Positions 18,111-28,127 of a stretch of DNA of 64,000 nt are shown here, one piece after another; position 1 is the first letter of the stretch, and the number at the start of each line of letters is the position of its first letter. The position numbers were made by a program, and so were the translations under genes. This DNA is from Verrucomicrobiaceae bacterium (GTDB taxonomy: Bacteria > Verrucomicrobiota > Verrucomicrobiia > Verrucomicrobiales > Akkermansiaceae), in assembly GCA_027484055.1 (NCBI GenBank), contig JAIXQH010000010.1, positions 62,001-126,000 on the forward strand, read 5' to 3'. The notes below the pieces were generated by a model. That model did not search any database, was not told the DNA's origin, and was given only the letters and a program-made list of their open reading frames with translations.

Positions 18111-18303
18111 AGTTATCAGCACTGCACTTTTCTGATTTCTCTGAGACTTTATTCTTGGCATACTATTTTGGGTTTATTAATTTTTTTGGACGATTTTGTT
18201 ACCAAAAAACAGTCGCCTACGTAAAAAAGCTTGGGGGCATAAACTACAGATTGATTCATTAGCCGTGGTCTAAAGCTTGCAGTTACGTCCCCCCCAGACA
18301 CAA

Positions 18304-18693
18304 ATGCACCGATTTCGCTCTCACTCTATCATCATTCGATTCCGGATCGTTTCACTGCTGATCTTCATTAAGCTATTGATGATTCCGACGTCGTTCGGGA
18401 TTATTTTTTATGCGCTTTACGAGAATAACAAGGAACTGCTCCTCCAAGGCGTAGCAGCGGTAGGATTAACGGTGACGATTGCGGTGACTCAGTGGGTTCT
18501 AGCCGCCCGGACCCGCTGCCCATTATGCCTAACACCGGTGCTCGCGCGGAAAGCTTGCTCGAAAAATCGAAACGCACGCACACTCTTCGGTAGCTACCGC
18601 ATTCGCGTTGCAGCGGGGGTCTTGTTTAAAGGCTCATTTCGCTGTCCTTATTGCAACGAGCCTACCGCGATGCAAGTCAGAGATAGGCGCTAA
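18304..18693 (+). CDS. Small membrane protein with C-terminal zinc ribbon
   Basis: About 129 residues: two transmembrane helices (residues ~15-40 and ~45-68), then a cytoplasmic tail with two CxxC knuckles, RCPLCLTPVL and FRCPYCNEP, that form a likely zinc ribbon. I know no function. ATG 18304 is chosen; an upstream TTG adds nine residues. It is preceded by an AT-rich 165-190-base spacer with no gene (18111-18303) and followed by about 210 bases without a gene before the SNF2 helicase. Confidence 0.65.
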   Translation: MHRFRSHSIIIRFRIVSLLIFIKLLMIPTSFGIIFYALYENNKELLLQGVAAVGLTVTIAVTQWVLAARTRCPLCLTPVLARKACSKNRNARTLFGSYRIRVAAGVLFKGSFRCPYCNEPTAMQVRDRR

Positions 18694-18903
18694 CCGTGCT
18701 CTTCCCACCCAGGCGAGTTTGAAATCCTTGCATCTCTAGGATCTTTCGAAGAATTCGTTACTTAGATCATGAAAATCATGCACTTTTAAGGTTTTTATTG
18801 CGCCCACGGATATTTTTGGCTTAAGCTTGCGTCCCGGCACTGCGTGGCAAAATTCGTTGTCTTGCGCGGAAATAATCGGGAAAATTCTTCAATTCCAGAC
18901 GCG

Positions 18904-21900
18904 ATGAATCCAGACAGAGCAACCCTCAATTTCCTCAACAGCTTTCCCGAGGAAGCCAGAAAAAGGGGTGAAATGCTTCAAAAAGACGGTGCCGTAACCC
19001 AAATTTTCGGGAATCACCTTTTCATCCAAGGCCGCGTCGAAGACGAGAGCGGCATTTTCCGTACCAGCCTCCGCCTCCAAGGGAATCGCTGGTTCGGTTC
19101 TTGCACCGCAGAGAACGAACTCATCGCCGGAGCCTGCCAATACGCCACCATGATGGAGCGCATGCACCGTGGGGAAGACCTTCCCGAATCGCCCAATGAA
19201 TTCGACGACACCCCGGTGCTCGACATCATCGAAGAAAAACTCGGCCGTGAACTCGACGACAAAGAAGCCGACTTCGTCACGAAAATCGAAAAGCGCTACC
19301 GGCGTTACGTCATCGAGGGGGAGCTTCATGACCACGATATGGTGCGCATCACACCGCGTTGGGAAATCACCACCTATGAGCCACTGGAACTCTGGCCCAT
19401 CCCACCGGGTGACATTCTCGAGTTCTGGAACTACATCGCCTACGCCTTTTTCAAAAAGAAACTACCCTACCCAGAATTCATGGGGGTCATCACCGACCTT
19501 GGGCACGTTCAGAAAAAAATGGCCGACTGGGAACAAGAGCGCGAAGTGGCCTCTTGGTATGAGCGCATCGAACAGGTCAACGAGCGCCCACCACAAGATC
19601 AACCGCTTCAGGTTGCATTCCGCCTCGTCGCGACGATCAACGAAGCACGTCTCGAAGTGAAGGATGCCAAGTCCGCCACTTGGATCCAGCTCCGTGAGAA
19701 AAATGACATCGAGCACTACGTCAATCTTCACCATGAAGCCGCCTTGCTCATGGACGCATCCAGTCAGACCCTCTGGGAGCATTACCTCGCCTATTTCCGG
19801 AAACACGGCGACACCACTCTGGACTTCGATCAAGAAGAGTCCTGCCGCTTCATGAACCGGGTTTTCCGCCAGCCCGCCTTGTTGGGCTACATCGTCAATC
19901 TCGACGAAAAACCTTTCCGCGTTTCCGACGAGCCACTGTCTTGGATCTGCGAAGATGAGCCTTACGATCCAAAGTCTTTCGCCCTCCAACTCGTCACCGC
20001 CTCCGGTGAAAATGTCTCCCATTCCGTCCGCCTCCTCCCGGGGCGCAAAGAGCTCTACCAATCCGACGAAACCGTTTTCCCTGGCCCACCACGCTGGCTT
20101 GAGGAAACGGACGTCATGCCGCGCTACTTGATTCCGACTCGCGTCATCGACTCGCTCGAAGGTGTTGAATTCCTCAGAAAAATTGGTGCAGCCCTCCCCG
20201 AGTCACTCGTGAAGCGCGTCGTCGATCTTGAGCTGAAGCCGAAGTTCGAAATGAAGCTCATCGCCGGACTCACCGCTGCCGAGACTGAGCACCTTGTCAT
20301 TGATGTCAACGCCATCGAAACCAAGGGCCGCCGCACTGAGCGACTCACCAAAGAAGGCTGGGAACTCGCTGAACAACAACCCGTTAAAGGCAAACAGCTC
20401 CTCCGCTTCGCCCGCGAAGAACTTTACCCGGTCCCCGCCATCCTCGATGAAATGGGCCTGAGCTATGACGAGAAACTCCTCTCGTTCAAATCCCGCATCA
20501 CCAAGCAGTTTCCCGAGAAATTCGCCGAGTGGATTAAGGCCATGCCGCCGAGCATCGAGCTCGACATCGACCTCCGCCTCCGCTCGATCCTTGCCGATCC
20601 CGTCACCGCTGCCGTTCGCTTCGAAGTCGTCGGCCAAGACATTGACTGGTTTGACCTCCGCATCGTCATCGACGTGGAAGGTGCCAATCTCTCCAAAGCC
20701 CAAATCCGCCAACTCGTCGCCGCTCGCGGTGGCTACGTCCGCATGGACGACGGCACATGGATGCGCTTGGAAATCAAGCTAGACGCCGACCAGCGCGAAG
20801 CTGTCACCCGTCTCGGTCTCGATCCATTCGATCTCTCCGGCGAGACTCACCGGATGCACGCCCTCCAACTCTCCGATCCCAAGGCAGCTGAGGTCTTCGA
20901 TCCGAAAGCCTGGGAACGCATCAAAAACCGCGCCAACGACATCCAGCTCGAGGTCAATCCCGACCTACCCGAAGGCCTCAACGCCACCCTCCGCCCCTAC
21001 CAGGTGGATGGCTTCAAATTCCTCGCCTACCTCTGCGTCAACAACTTCGGCGGCATCCTCGCCGACGACATGGGACTCGGAAAAACCATCCAGTCGCTCA
21101 CCTACCTGCTTTGGCTCTTCGAAGAGCACCGGAAAACAGGCGGCATGAAAAAGCCTGCACTCGTCGTCTGTCCCAAGTCCGTGCTCGACGTCTGGTATAG
21201 TGAAGCCGGGAAGTTCACCCCGCAACTCACCGTCAAGATCCTCAAAAATCGCGACGACATCGATGTTCACCACATCCAGAACAACATCGACATCCTCGTC
21301 CTCAACTACGCCCAACTCCGCGTTTGTGGTGAGGAACTCAACGGCATCAAATGGCTCACCACCATCCTCGACGAGGGCCAGCAGATCAAAAATCCCGACT
21401 CCAAGGCCGCCAAGTGCGCCCGCGAGCTGGATTCGCAAAACCGCCTCGTCCTCACCGGAACGCCTATCGAAAACCGCCTGCTCGACATGTGGTCCCTCAT
21501 GGCTTTCGCGATGCCAGGTGTGCTCGGCAGTCGTGCTTATTTCAAGAAGCGCTTCGACAAGCGGAAAGACCCACTCAGCCAGAGTCGTCTCGCCTCCCGC
21601 CTCCGGCCCTTCCTCCTCCGCCGCACCAAGCTCCAAGTCGCCCAAGACTTGCCACCACGGACCGAAGAAGAAGTTTACTCGAAAATGGAAGGCGTCCAGA
21701 TCGAGCTCTACAAAAACGAACTCAAACGGATTCAAAAAGCCTTGCTCGGCCTCGATTCCGACGAGGCGGTGAAGAAAAACTCCTTCGCCATCCTCCAAGG
21801 CCTCATGCGCCTTCGCCAGATTTGCTGTCACCCGGGCCTCATCGATCCGAAGTATCTCAAAGAGGAATCCGCAAAAATGGAGTCTCTCTTCTACCTGCTC

Positions 21901-22401
21901 GACCAGCTCCACGAAGAAGGCCACAAGGTGCTCGTTTTCTCCCAGTTCGTTTCCATGCTCGACCTCATCAAGGCTCGCTTGGAACTGAACAACCGTCCCT
22001 ACAACTACCTCACCGGTCAGACCAAGGACCGCAAAGGCGAAATCGAGCGTTTCCAAACGACCAAGGAACCTTCCGTCTTCATGCTTTCACTTAAAGCCGG
22101 TGGCGCTGGACTCAACCTCACCTCGGCCTCGTACGTCATCCTCTACGACCCATGGTGGAACCCGGCGGTGGAAAACCAAGCCATCGACCGAACCCACCGG
22201 ATCGGCCAGAAAAACAAGGTCATCGCCTATCGACTTCTCACACGTGACACCGTGGAGGAAAAAATCCGGATTCTTCAGCATCAGAAAACCCAACTCGTCA
22301 CCAACGTGCTTGGAGATGAAGGGTTTGCCTCGAATCTCGGCTTGGATGACCTCCAGTTCATCCTCACGCACACCATCGACGAAGAGGACGAGCAGAAGTA
22401 A
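18904..22401 (+). CDS. SNF2-family DEAD/DEAH helicase, large
   Basis: About 1165 residues. The N-terminal ~680 residues are of uncertain fold; an early stretch (GIFRTSLRLQGNRWFGSCTA) resembles the SWIM-like region of bacterial SNF2 proteins but lacks a full Cys/His set. The ATPase core starts near residue 690: Walker A DDMGLGKTIQSL, motif II DEGQQIKN, motif III VLTGTPIENRLLDMW. The second RecA lobe has VLVFSQFVSMLDLI, LSLKAGGAGLNLT and QAIDRTHRIGQ. Such proteins remodel protein-nucleic acid complexes, for example by recycling RNA polymerase (RapA-like). A GTG at 18844 gives a 20-residue extension; MNPDRATLNFLN is the preferred start. No partner genes. Confidence 0.9.
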   Translation: MNPDRATLNFLNSFPEEARKRGEMLQKDGAVTQIFGNHLFIQGRVEDESGIFRTSLRLQGNRWFGSCTAENELIAGACQYATMMERMHRGEDLPESPNEFDDTPVLDIIEEKLGRELDDKEADFVTKIEKRYRRYVIEGELHDHDMVRITPRWEITTYEPLELWPIPPGDILEFWNYIAYAFFKKKLPYPEFMGVITDLGHVQKKMADWEQEREVASWYERIEQVNERPPQDQPLQVAFRLVATINEARLEVKDAKSATWIQLREKNDIEHYVNLHHEAALLMDASSQTLWEHYLAYFRKHGDTTLDFDQEESCRFMNRVFRQPALLGYIVNLDEKPFRVSDEPLSWICEDEPYDPKSFALQLVTASGENVSHSVRLLPGRKELYQSDETVFPGPPRWLEETDVMPRYLIPTRVIDSLEGVEFLRKIGAALPESLVKRVVDLELKPKFEMKLIAGLTAAETEHLVIDVNAIETKGRRTERLTKEGWELAEQQPVKGKQLLRFAREELYPVPAILDEMGLSYDEKLLSFKSRITKQFPEKFAEWIKAMPPSIELDIDLRLRSILADPVTAAVRFEVVGQDIDWFDLRIVIDVEGANLSKAQIRQLVAARGGYVRMDDGTWMRLEIKLDADQREAVTRLGLDPFDLSGETHRMHALQLSDPKAAEVFDPKAWERIKNRANDIQLEVNPDLPEGLNATLRPYQVDGFKFLAYLCVNNFGGILADDMGLGKTIQSLTYLLWLFEEHRKTGGMKKPALVVCPKSVLDVWYSEAGKFTPQLTVKILKNRDDIDVHHIQNNIDILVLNYAQLRVCGEELNGIKWLTTILDEGQQIKNPDSKAAKCARELDSQNRLVLTGTPIENRLLDMWSLMAFAMPGVLGSRAYFKKRFDKRKDPLSQSRLASRLRPFLLRRTKLQVAQDLPPRTEEEVYSKMEGVQIELYKNELKRIQKALLGLDSDEAVKKNSFAILQGLMRLRQICCHPGLIDPKYLKEESAKMESLFYLLDQLHEEGHKVLVFSQFVSMLDLIKARLELNNRPYNYLTGQTKDRKGEIERFQTTKEPSVFMLSLKAGGAGLNLTSASYVILYDPWWNPAVENQAIDRTHRIGQKNKVIAYRLLTRDTVEEKIRILQHQKTQLVTNVLGDEGFASNLGLDDLQFILTHTIDEEDEQK

Positions 22402-22403
22402 AA

Positions 22404-22706
22404 TCACTGCGCAGCAGGGCTGCTGGCTTTCAATCGGTCAGCTGCCTCCTGCGCCGCCTTCGCGGCTTCATCAAGTGCTTTGGCGCCATCCTGTTTGAGT
22501 TTCTCAACATGGTCCTTGGCCTCAAGTTTCGCTTGGTCAGCCATTTCCTTCACGCCCTCGGCGAGTTTCTCAGCACCTGCGTTCATTTTTTGGCGGGCAG
22601 ACTCTTTGGCAATGTCCATGTGCTCGTTGGCTTTCTGTTTGACTTCGTCGCATGCAAGGAGACTTAAAGGCAGAACCAAGCCAGATAACAAATAGGGTGT
22701 TTTCAT
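22404..22706 (-). CDS. Small lipoprotein with coiled-coil/apolipoprotein-like repeats
   Basis: A 100-residue protein with a lipoprotein signal (lipobox LLAC, cysteine at about residue 19). The mature part is Ala/Lys/Glu-rich and entirely helical, with 11-residue-like periodicity (AKESARQKMNAGAEKLAEGV; AKLEAKDHVEKLKQDGAKAL), as in LEA or apolipoprotein-like helices. Probably outer-membrane-anchored; function unknown. Its stop lies two bases from the convergent SNF2 stop. An upstream ATG would add nine residues and break the signal peptide. Confidence 0.75.
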   Translation of the reverse strand: MKTPYLLSGLVLPLSLLACDEVKQKANEHMDIAKESARQKMNAGAEKLAEGVKEMADQAKLEAKDHVEKLKQDGAKALDEAAKAAQEAADRLKASSPAAQ

Positions 22707-22767
22707 AGGAGCCGACCCTGTGAAAGCACACAAAATTCGTCACTTCTAAAAAAGGCGTTTAATTCCA

Positions 22768-23862
22768 TCACACCAGCTCCGCCGCGATCGGATCAACCAA
22801 GGCACGCCCATGATGGATCAGCGTGAGTTGATTTCCACGGATACTTGCCAGGCCTTCTACGACCAGGTGCACTGCACGCTCGCGTGAATCAGCAGAGAGT
22901 AAATCGAGCGAAATTCCATCCCGCGTGCGCAGGCCCAGGGCGATGCGCTCCAGTCGGCTGGCCTCTGCATCCAGCGTCTCCGATTCGCTCAATGCGTGCC
23001 CAAGAGATTGAACCTGGGCCACATAGCGCGCAGTGTCCGGGATGTTTTTCCAACGGACTCCCGCCAAGGTGGAAACGGCTGAGGGGCCGAGTCCAAGGTA
23101 ATCCTCACCGCGCCAGTAGCCGTGGTTGTGCGATGAATGATGGCCGGGCCGTGCGTAGTTCGAGGTCTCGTAGTGGTCAAAACCCGCATCGCTTAGCAGC
23201 TCGTCGGCGAGGTGGAAAAACTCCGCATCATGATCTTCATTTTCCCGCATTTCCCCGCGCCGTAGCGATTCGAAAAACGCAGTGTCTTCTTCGTAGGTGA
23301 GATTGTAGGCGGAAATGTGATCCGGCTTGAGCGAGATGGCATGGCGCAGTGTCGCCTCCCAATCCGCCTTCGATTGCCCAGGGATGGAAAACATCAGGTC
23401 GATATTGACCGAGGGCATCCCCGCCTCCCGCAACAAGCTGACGGACTCACTCGCCTGCGCGACGCTGTGCTCTCGTCCCAGAATTTCCAACACATGGGGC
23501 GTGAATGACTGGATTCCCAACGAAACGCGCGTCACACCGAGTTCGCGAAACAGCCGGGCCTTCGCCGCATCAAACGTCGCCGGATTTGCCTCCAGTGTCA
23601 CCTCGTCCAGCGTCGCGAAGTCGATGCTTTCACGCAGCGCCCCGAACAGCCGCGTGAGATGACTTGGCGACAACATGCTCGGCGTCCCGCCCCCCAGATA
23701 CAGCGTCCGCGGCCGCTCGTTGACGCTCGGGAGTCGATGCCGCAGTTCCAGCACCAGCGCATCAATGAAGGCACCGATCGGAGTCGTGCCAGGCGTGTGC
23801 TTATAAAACGAGCAATACGGGCAAACCCGATGACAGAAGGGGATATGAAGGTAAATCAGCAA
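22768..23862 (-). CDS. hemW: HemW-family radical SAM protein (heme chaperone)
   Basis: A 364-residue radical SAM protein. The cluster motif CHRVCPYCSFYK (CxxxCxxC followed by aromatic residues) begins at residue ~11, with the glycine-rich YLGGGTPSML and LGIQSFTPHVLEILGR downstream. It is the short HemW type (formerly annotated as oxygen-independent coproporphyrinogen oxidase) without the HemN N-terminal extension; HemW binds heme and delivers it to respiratory proteins. Diverges from a membrane-SRPBCC gene. Family assignment is secure; the enzymatic versus chaperone role follows current understanding of HemW. Confidence 0.92.
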   Translation of the reverse strand: MLIYLHIPFCHRVCPYCSFYKHTPGTTPIGAFIDALVLELRHRLPSVNERPRTLYLGGGTPSMLSPSHLTRLFGALRESIDFATLDEVTLEANPATFDAAKARLFRELGVTRVSLGIQSFTPHVLEILGREHSVAQASESVSLLREAGMPSVNIDLMFSIPGQSKADWEATLRHAISLKPDHISAYNLTYEEDTAFFESLRRGEMRENEDHDAEFFHLADELLSDAGFDHYETSNYARPGHHSSHNHGYWRGEDYLGLGPSAVSTLAGVRWKNIPDTARYVAQVQSLGHALSESETLDAEASRLERIALGLRTRDGISLDLLSADSRERAVHLVVEGLASIRGNQLTLIHHGRALVDPIAAELV

Positions 23863-23935
23863 GCCGCTGAGGTAACAGACAATTTTCCCTGTGGAAAGGC
23901 TGGGAATGGAAACGTGCGCGCCCTATATTGCCTCT

Positions 23936-24922
23936 ATGAAAACTGCGAATCGATCAGGACATGCAAAGCCCCTGAGCAGGTATTGGATTTATTTCATCGT
24001 ATCAATGTTTGGCACCGTAGCAGTCGCAATAGCGACATCCGAGTTCAAACACTACGGTTTTGCGCTATTTCTAGGAGTGCCGCTCACGATGGGAATGTTG
24101 AGCGCTTTTCTCTATCAGCACGATCGCACCTGGCAATGGAGAGAGGTTGGAATTATTACCCTGATCTGCATGATCTGGAGCACCTTGGCGTTGTTGCTGT
24201 GTAAGCTTGAAGGCATGATCTGCATTATTATGGCGGGCACTTTAGTCGCGAGCATGGTATTTGTAGGAGTCGTCATCTCATGGAGCATTGGCGCGTTGGT
24301 CCGTCGGAAAAAACGGCAAAATCAGCTCCATTGCTTTGCGTTGATCTGCCTGCCGCTATTGATGAAATTTGAGTCAAGTAACCCAGCGTCCGCTCCTGTT
24401 ATTGAGCACACCACAGTGATGGATATAGACGCCACTCCGAATGAAGTTTGGAAATACATCCCTTCATTTTCCGAGATTAAAAGCCCGCCGGAGAGTTGGC
24501 TGGCGAAACATATGGCTTATCCCATCTGCTGCGAAATCGATGGGACCGGAATCGGTGCTACAAGGCGCTGTGTCCTTTCTACTGGGGTGATGCCCGAAGT
24601 CGTAAGTCACTGGGAACCTGAAAAGCGGCTCGAATTTGTGGTCATCGAAACGCCACCCACGATGGTAGAGCAAAACCCATTCGGGCATGTGGATGCCGAG
24701 CATTTGGATGGCTACTTCGAGGCTCAACGCGGTCGATTCGTCCTGACAGCATTGCCAAATGGGAGAACCCGCGTAGAAGGCACGACTTGGTTTTTCCAAA
24801 ATATTTGGCCTCAGTGGTATTGGAGACCTATCGCACTCAATTCGGTGTCGAAGGTGCATTGCCGAGTGTTAGAGCATATCAAGTTCCTTTCGGAACGGGA
24901 CGCCCGGGATAGATCCAAGTGA
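23936..24922 (+). CDS. Membrane protein with C-terminal SRPBCC-like domain
   Basis: A 328-residue protein. Residues ~15-150 contain four or five transmembrane helices. The remainder is a soluble SRPBCC/START-like fold with the usual opening strand and helix (TTVMDIDATPNEVWKYI), a central MPEVVSHWEPEKRLEF and the terminal helix carrying CRVLEHIKFL. SRPBCC domains bind hydrophobic ligands; the fusion to a multi-pass membrane domain suggests a sensor or a lipid-related role, but nothing more can be said. The start at MKTANRSGHA is chosen over an upstream in-frame codon. No operon partners. Confidence 0.7.
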   Translation: MKTANRSGHAKPLSRYWIYFIVSMFGTVAVAIATSEFKHYGFALFLGVPLTMGMLSAFLYQHDRTWQWREVGIITLICMIWSTLALLLCKLEGMICIIMAGTLVASMVFVGVVISWSIGALVRRKKRQNQLHCFALICLPLLMKFESSNPASAPVIEHTTVMDIDATPNEVWKYIPSFSEIKSPPESWLAKHMAYPICCEIDGTGIGATRRCVLSTGVMPEVVSHWEPEKRLEFVVIETPPTMVEQNPFGHVDAEHLDGYFEAQRGRFVLTALPNGRTRVEGTTWFFQNIWPQWYWRPIALNSVSKVHCRVLEHIKFLSERDARDRSK

Positions 24923-24936
24923 ATATAAGTAGCAGC

Positions 24937-25710
24937 TCAGACTTTTGGTCCAGAGATTCTGGCAACATATTGAGTCACAGCCTTGCGGATGCCATCTGCA
25001 AGATCTGCCTCCGGCTTGGCAAAGGGTGGCACGAACCAAGGGTAGGAGCCGAGTAGATCGGTGATGACGGCGATTTCTCCGTCGCAGGTGTTTTCACCAC
25101 AACCAATGCCGATGGTGGGCACGCTGAGCGAGGCTGAGAGTTGGCGGGCGGTCTCTGGGATGATCGACTCGAAGACGATTGCGAAGACGCCGGCGTCGAT
25201 GAGGGCTTGTGCGCCTTCGCGGATGGCTTCGGTCTGCTCGGGGGTTTTGCCTTTTTTATGGTAGCCACCCTCTTCGAGCACGCGCTGCGGGAGCATGCCG
25301 AGGTGGCCCATGACGGGGATGCCGGCTTGGGTGATGGCTCGGACTTTTTCGGCTTGGCGGATGCCACCTTCGAGCTTCACGGCCTCAGCTCCAGCTGCGA
25401 CGAGCTCTCTGGCCGTGGCCAGTGCTTGCGCCGGGCTGGCGTAGGTGTGGATGGGTAAATCTCCGACGATGAGCGCACGTGGCTTGGCGCGCGCCACGGC
25501 GGAAATGTGGTGGAGCATGTGGGCCAAGGTCACATGAGTCGTGTCGGGAAACCCTAGAACGACCATGCCGAGCGAATCTCCGACGAGTAGGACATCCACG
25601 CCGCCCTCGTCGAGCAGGCGTGCGCTTGGGTAGTCATAGGCCGTGAGAGCCGCAAGCGGGCGGCCGCCTTTTCGAACTCGGATGGATTCGGATTTTTGAT
25701 GGGCGGTCAC
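24937..25710 (-). CDS. panB: 3-methyl-2-oxobutanoate hydroxymethyltransferase
   Basis: A 257-residue enzyme that makes ketopantoate from 3-methyl-2-oxobutanoate and 5,10-methylene-THF, the first pantothenate step. Motifs: ALTAYDYPSARLLDEGGVDV, the metal-binding LLVGDSLGMVVLG, VGDLPIHTY, KLEGG, VMGHLGMLPQ and FAIVFESIIPE with the catalytic glutamate, then GIGCGENTCDGEIAVITDLL. Length is typical. No other pan gene is adjacent. Confidence 0.96.
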   Translation of the reverse strand: MTAHQKSESIRVRKGGRPLAALTAYDYPSARLLDEGGVDVLLVGDSLGMVVLGFPDTTHVTLAHMLHHISAVARAKPRALIVGDLPIHTYASPAQALATARELVAAGAEAVKLEGGIRQAEKVRAITQAGIPVMGHLGMLPQRVLEEGGYHKKGKTPEQTEAIREGAQALIDAGVFAIVFESIIPETARQLSASLSVPTIGIGCGENTCDGEIAVITDLLGSYPWFVPPFAKPEADLADGIRKAVTQYVARISGPKV

Positions 25711-25749
25711 TTGAGAACAATGAATGGGGCCGTCATAAGCACTTGAAAC

Positions 25750-25775
25750 TAAAAAGCCCCCGCAGGGCGGAGGCT
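25750..25775 (-). terminator. Terminator of tRNA-Glu
   Basis: Minus-strand stem AGCCTCCGC/GCGGGGGCT with a short loop, followed by five T. It is about 10 bases past the tRNA 3' end. Confidence 0.85.
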
Positions 25776-25784
25776 AAATAATAA

Positions 25785-25859
25785 TGGCGACCCGTAAGGG
25801 AGTCGAACCCTTCTTGCCAGGATGAAAACCTGGAGTCCTAACCGATAGACGAACGGGTC
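25785..25859 (-). tRNA. tRNA-Glu, anticodon TTC
   Basis: A 75-nt tRNA with encoded CCA. The acceptor is GACCCGT/ACGGGTC, the anticodon stem CCAGG/CCTGG surrounds loop TTTTCAT (anticodon TTC), and the T-arm is AGGGTTCGACTCCCT. The bases from here to the transketolase start (25860-26072) show no gene. Confidence 0.96.
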
Positions 25860-26072
25860 GTAAGTCGCGGCGGGCGAAAAGAAACGCACTCGGCGAGGCA
25901 TTGCAAGAAATTTAAGGCAAAAATTTCGTGAGTGTCGCAATCATGGGGGAAATGAGTCATATTTGTGAGGAATGGCGGCTTAAACTTGAATGCTGGCTTG
26001 TCAAATGAATCGAGGTTTCTAGGGTTTGCGGACCCATGTCCGACTATGTCACGAGGAACTGGGATTCTTCTC

Positions 26073-28049
26073 ATGAATACGACTTTGCTTGCACAAGCTG
26101 CCAATGAAGCCCGTGGCCTCGCCATGGATGCCGTCCACGCCTGTAACTCCGGCCACCTTGGGCTACCCCTGGGCTGTGCCGATATCGGTGCCGTGCTGTT
26201 TGGTGAATCCTTGCGCTACTACCCGGATGCGCCGAAGTGGTTGAACCGTGACCGCTTCGTGCTCTCCGCCGGGCATGGCTCGATGTTCATCTACAGCTGG
26301 CTGCACATGGCCGGCTATGCGGTGTCTCGCGAGGATGTGAAAAATTTCCGCGTGCTGCACTCGATCACTCCGGGGCACCCTGAGTTCCACGAGACTCCAG
26401 GGGTGGAGGCGACCACCGGCCCACTCGGCCAAGGCGTGGGAAATGCAGTGGGCTACGCGCTCTCTGCGAAACGGGCTGCGGCGAAATTCAACACCCCTGA
26501 GCACACGATTTTCGACCAACACGTCTTCGCCATTCTCGGCGACGGCTGCTTACAAGAGGGTGTGGCCAAGGAGGCAATCGCCTTCGCCGGTCACGTCGGC
26601 TTGGACAATCTGGTGCTGATTTATGATTCCAACGACGTCACGCTCGACGCCATGGCTGTGCTCACGCAGGGCGAAGATGCAGAGCAGTATTTCACGTCAC
26701 AGCGCTGGGATGCCGTCACCATCGACGGTCACGACTTGCATGCCATCGCCGCAGCTGTGGCAAAGGCGAAGGCTGACAAAAATGGTCGGCCCAAGGTCAT
26801 CATCGCCAAGACCCTGATTTGCAAAGGTATCCCTGAAGTGGCTGGCACGGCAAAAGGCCACGGCGAGGGCGGTGCGAAATTCATCGATGCAGCGCGCGCA
26901 GGCTTGGGGCTCCCGGCCGATGAGCATTTCTACATTTCCCAGCAGACCTTGGACTTCTTCGCGGAGAAAAAAGCCGCTTCCAAGTTGGTTTTCGAAGCAT
27001 GGCAGGATGTGTATGACGCGTGGTCCACGGCGAACCCAGACTTGGCCGCCGAGCTGAGTGATTGTATCGGCCAAAGCGTGCCTCTGGATCTCAGCGCTCG
27101 GATTCCAGCCTTCCCGGCTGAGTATAAAGATGCGACCCGCTCCGCAGGTGCCACGGTGATCAATGCGGTGGCCAAGGCGATGCCGCAGTTCCTCACAGGC
27201 AGTGCGGACCTTTTCGGCTCCACCAAGAACTACCTCAAGGACGGGGGCGACTTTTCTGCAACCAACCCGCTCGGGCGCAACATCTGGTTCGGTATTCGCG
27301 AGCATGCGATGGGTGCCATTTGCAACGGCATCGCTTACGACGGCCTGTTCCGCGCGAGTGGCGCGACCTTCCTTGTCTTCGCCGACTACCTGCGTGGCTC
27401 GATCCGTCTCGCGGCGCTCTCAAACTTGCCAGTGACTTACATTTTCACCCATGACTCGGTCGGTGTCGGTGAAGACGGCCCGACTCACCAACCGGTGGAA
27501 ACCGTGAGTGGTCTGCGGGTTATTCCAAATCTTGACGTCATCCGCCCGGGCGATGCCGAGGAAACGGCCGGTGCCTTCGTCGCCGCGATGTCGCGGACGG
27601 ATGGTCCGACGGCCTTGATCCTGACGCGCCAAGCGATCCCCTTGATGAATGATCTCAGCGTGGAATTCCGCCGGGATGGGGTGCTGCGTGGTGGCTACAT
27701 CGCCAAGAAAGAGACCGCTGAGCTGACGATGATTCTGATGGGCACGGGTTCTGAGCTCCAACATGTCATGGCCGCAGCGGCAGAGCTGGGCGCTGGGGTG
27801 CGGGTGGTTTCCATGCCTTGCTTCGAGCGTTTCGAGCGGCAAAGCGCGGAATACCGTGAGAGTGTGTTACCAAAGTCGTGCACCAAGCGGATCTCGATCG
27901 AAGCGGGGGTCACGGGCCTCTGGTGGAAATATGTCGGCACGGAGGGCAAGGCTCTCGGAATCGACCGCTTCGGCATGAGTGCGCCGGGTGACACGGTGAT
28001 GAAAGAACTTGGGATGACCAAGGATCACGTGCTGGCTGCTGCGAAGTAG
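26073..28049 (+). CDS. tkt: Transketolase
   Basis: A 658-residue TPP enzyme of the pentose phosphate pathway. Motifs: [38 protein letters not shown], the TPP motif [19 protein letters not shown]...NDVTLD, and, in the pyrimidine domain, [20 protein letters not shown] and [15 protein letters not shown]. The start at [14 protein letters not shown] is preferred; upstream in-frame codons add a non-homologous 36 residues. A strong terminator follows, so it is probably monocistronic. Confidence 0.96.
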   Translation: MNTTLLAQAANEARGLAMDAVHACNSGHLGLPLGCADIGAVLFGESLRYYPDAPKWLNRDRFVLSAGHGSMFIYSWLHMAGYAVSREDVKNFRVLHSITPGHPEFHETPGVEATTGPLGQGVGNAVGYALSAKRAAAKFNTPEHTIFDQHVFAILGDGCLQEGVAKEAIAFAGHVGLDNLVLIYDSNDVTLDAMAVLTQGEDAEQYFTSQRWDAVTIDGHDLHAIAAAVAKAKADKNGRPKVIIAKTLICKGIPEVAGTAKGHGEGGAKFIDAARAGLGLPADEHFYISQQTLDFFAEKKAASKLVFEAWQDVYDAWSTANPDLAAELSDCIGQSVPLDLSARIPAFPAEYKDATRSAGATVINAVAKAMPQFLTGSADLFGSTKNYLKDGGDFSATNPLGRNIWFGIREHAMGAICNGIAYDGLFRASGATFLVFADYLRGSIRLAALSNLPVTYIFTHDSVGVGEDGPTHQPVETVSGLRVIPNLDVIRPGDAEETAGAFVAAMSRTDGPTALILTRQAIPLMNDLSVEFRRDGVLRGGYIAKKETAELTMILMGTGSELQHVMAAAAELGAGVRVVSMPCFERFERQSAEYRESVLPKSCTKRISIEAGVTGLWWKYVGTEGKALGIDRFGMSAPGDTVMKELGMTKDHVLAAAK

Positions 28050-28069
28050 TCGGTCGCAACTTTGCGGAA

Positions 28070-28107
28070 AGCCAACGGGAGGGAATCACTCTCGTTGGCT
28101 TTTTTTA
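28070..28107 (+). terminator. Terminator of tkt
   Basis: A 12-bp stem AGCCAACGGGAG/CTCTCGTTGGCT (one G-T pair) with a seven-base loop, followed by a run of T, 21 bases after the tkt stop. Confidence 0.9.
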
Positions 28108-28127
28108 TGGCGATGCACTGCGGTTTT

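Noticed and set aside
20965-22056. 363-codon open frame on the minus strand
   Set aside because: Antisense to the SNF2 helicase core; translation is acidic low-complexity with no domain.
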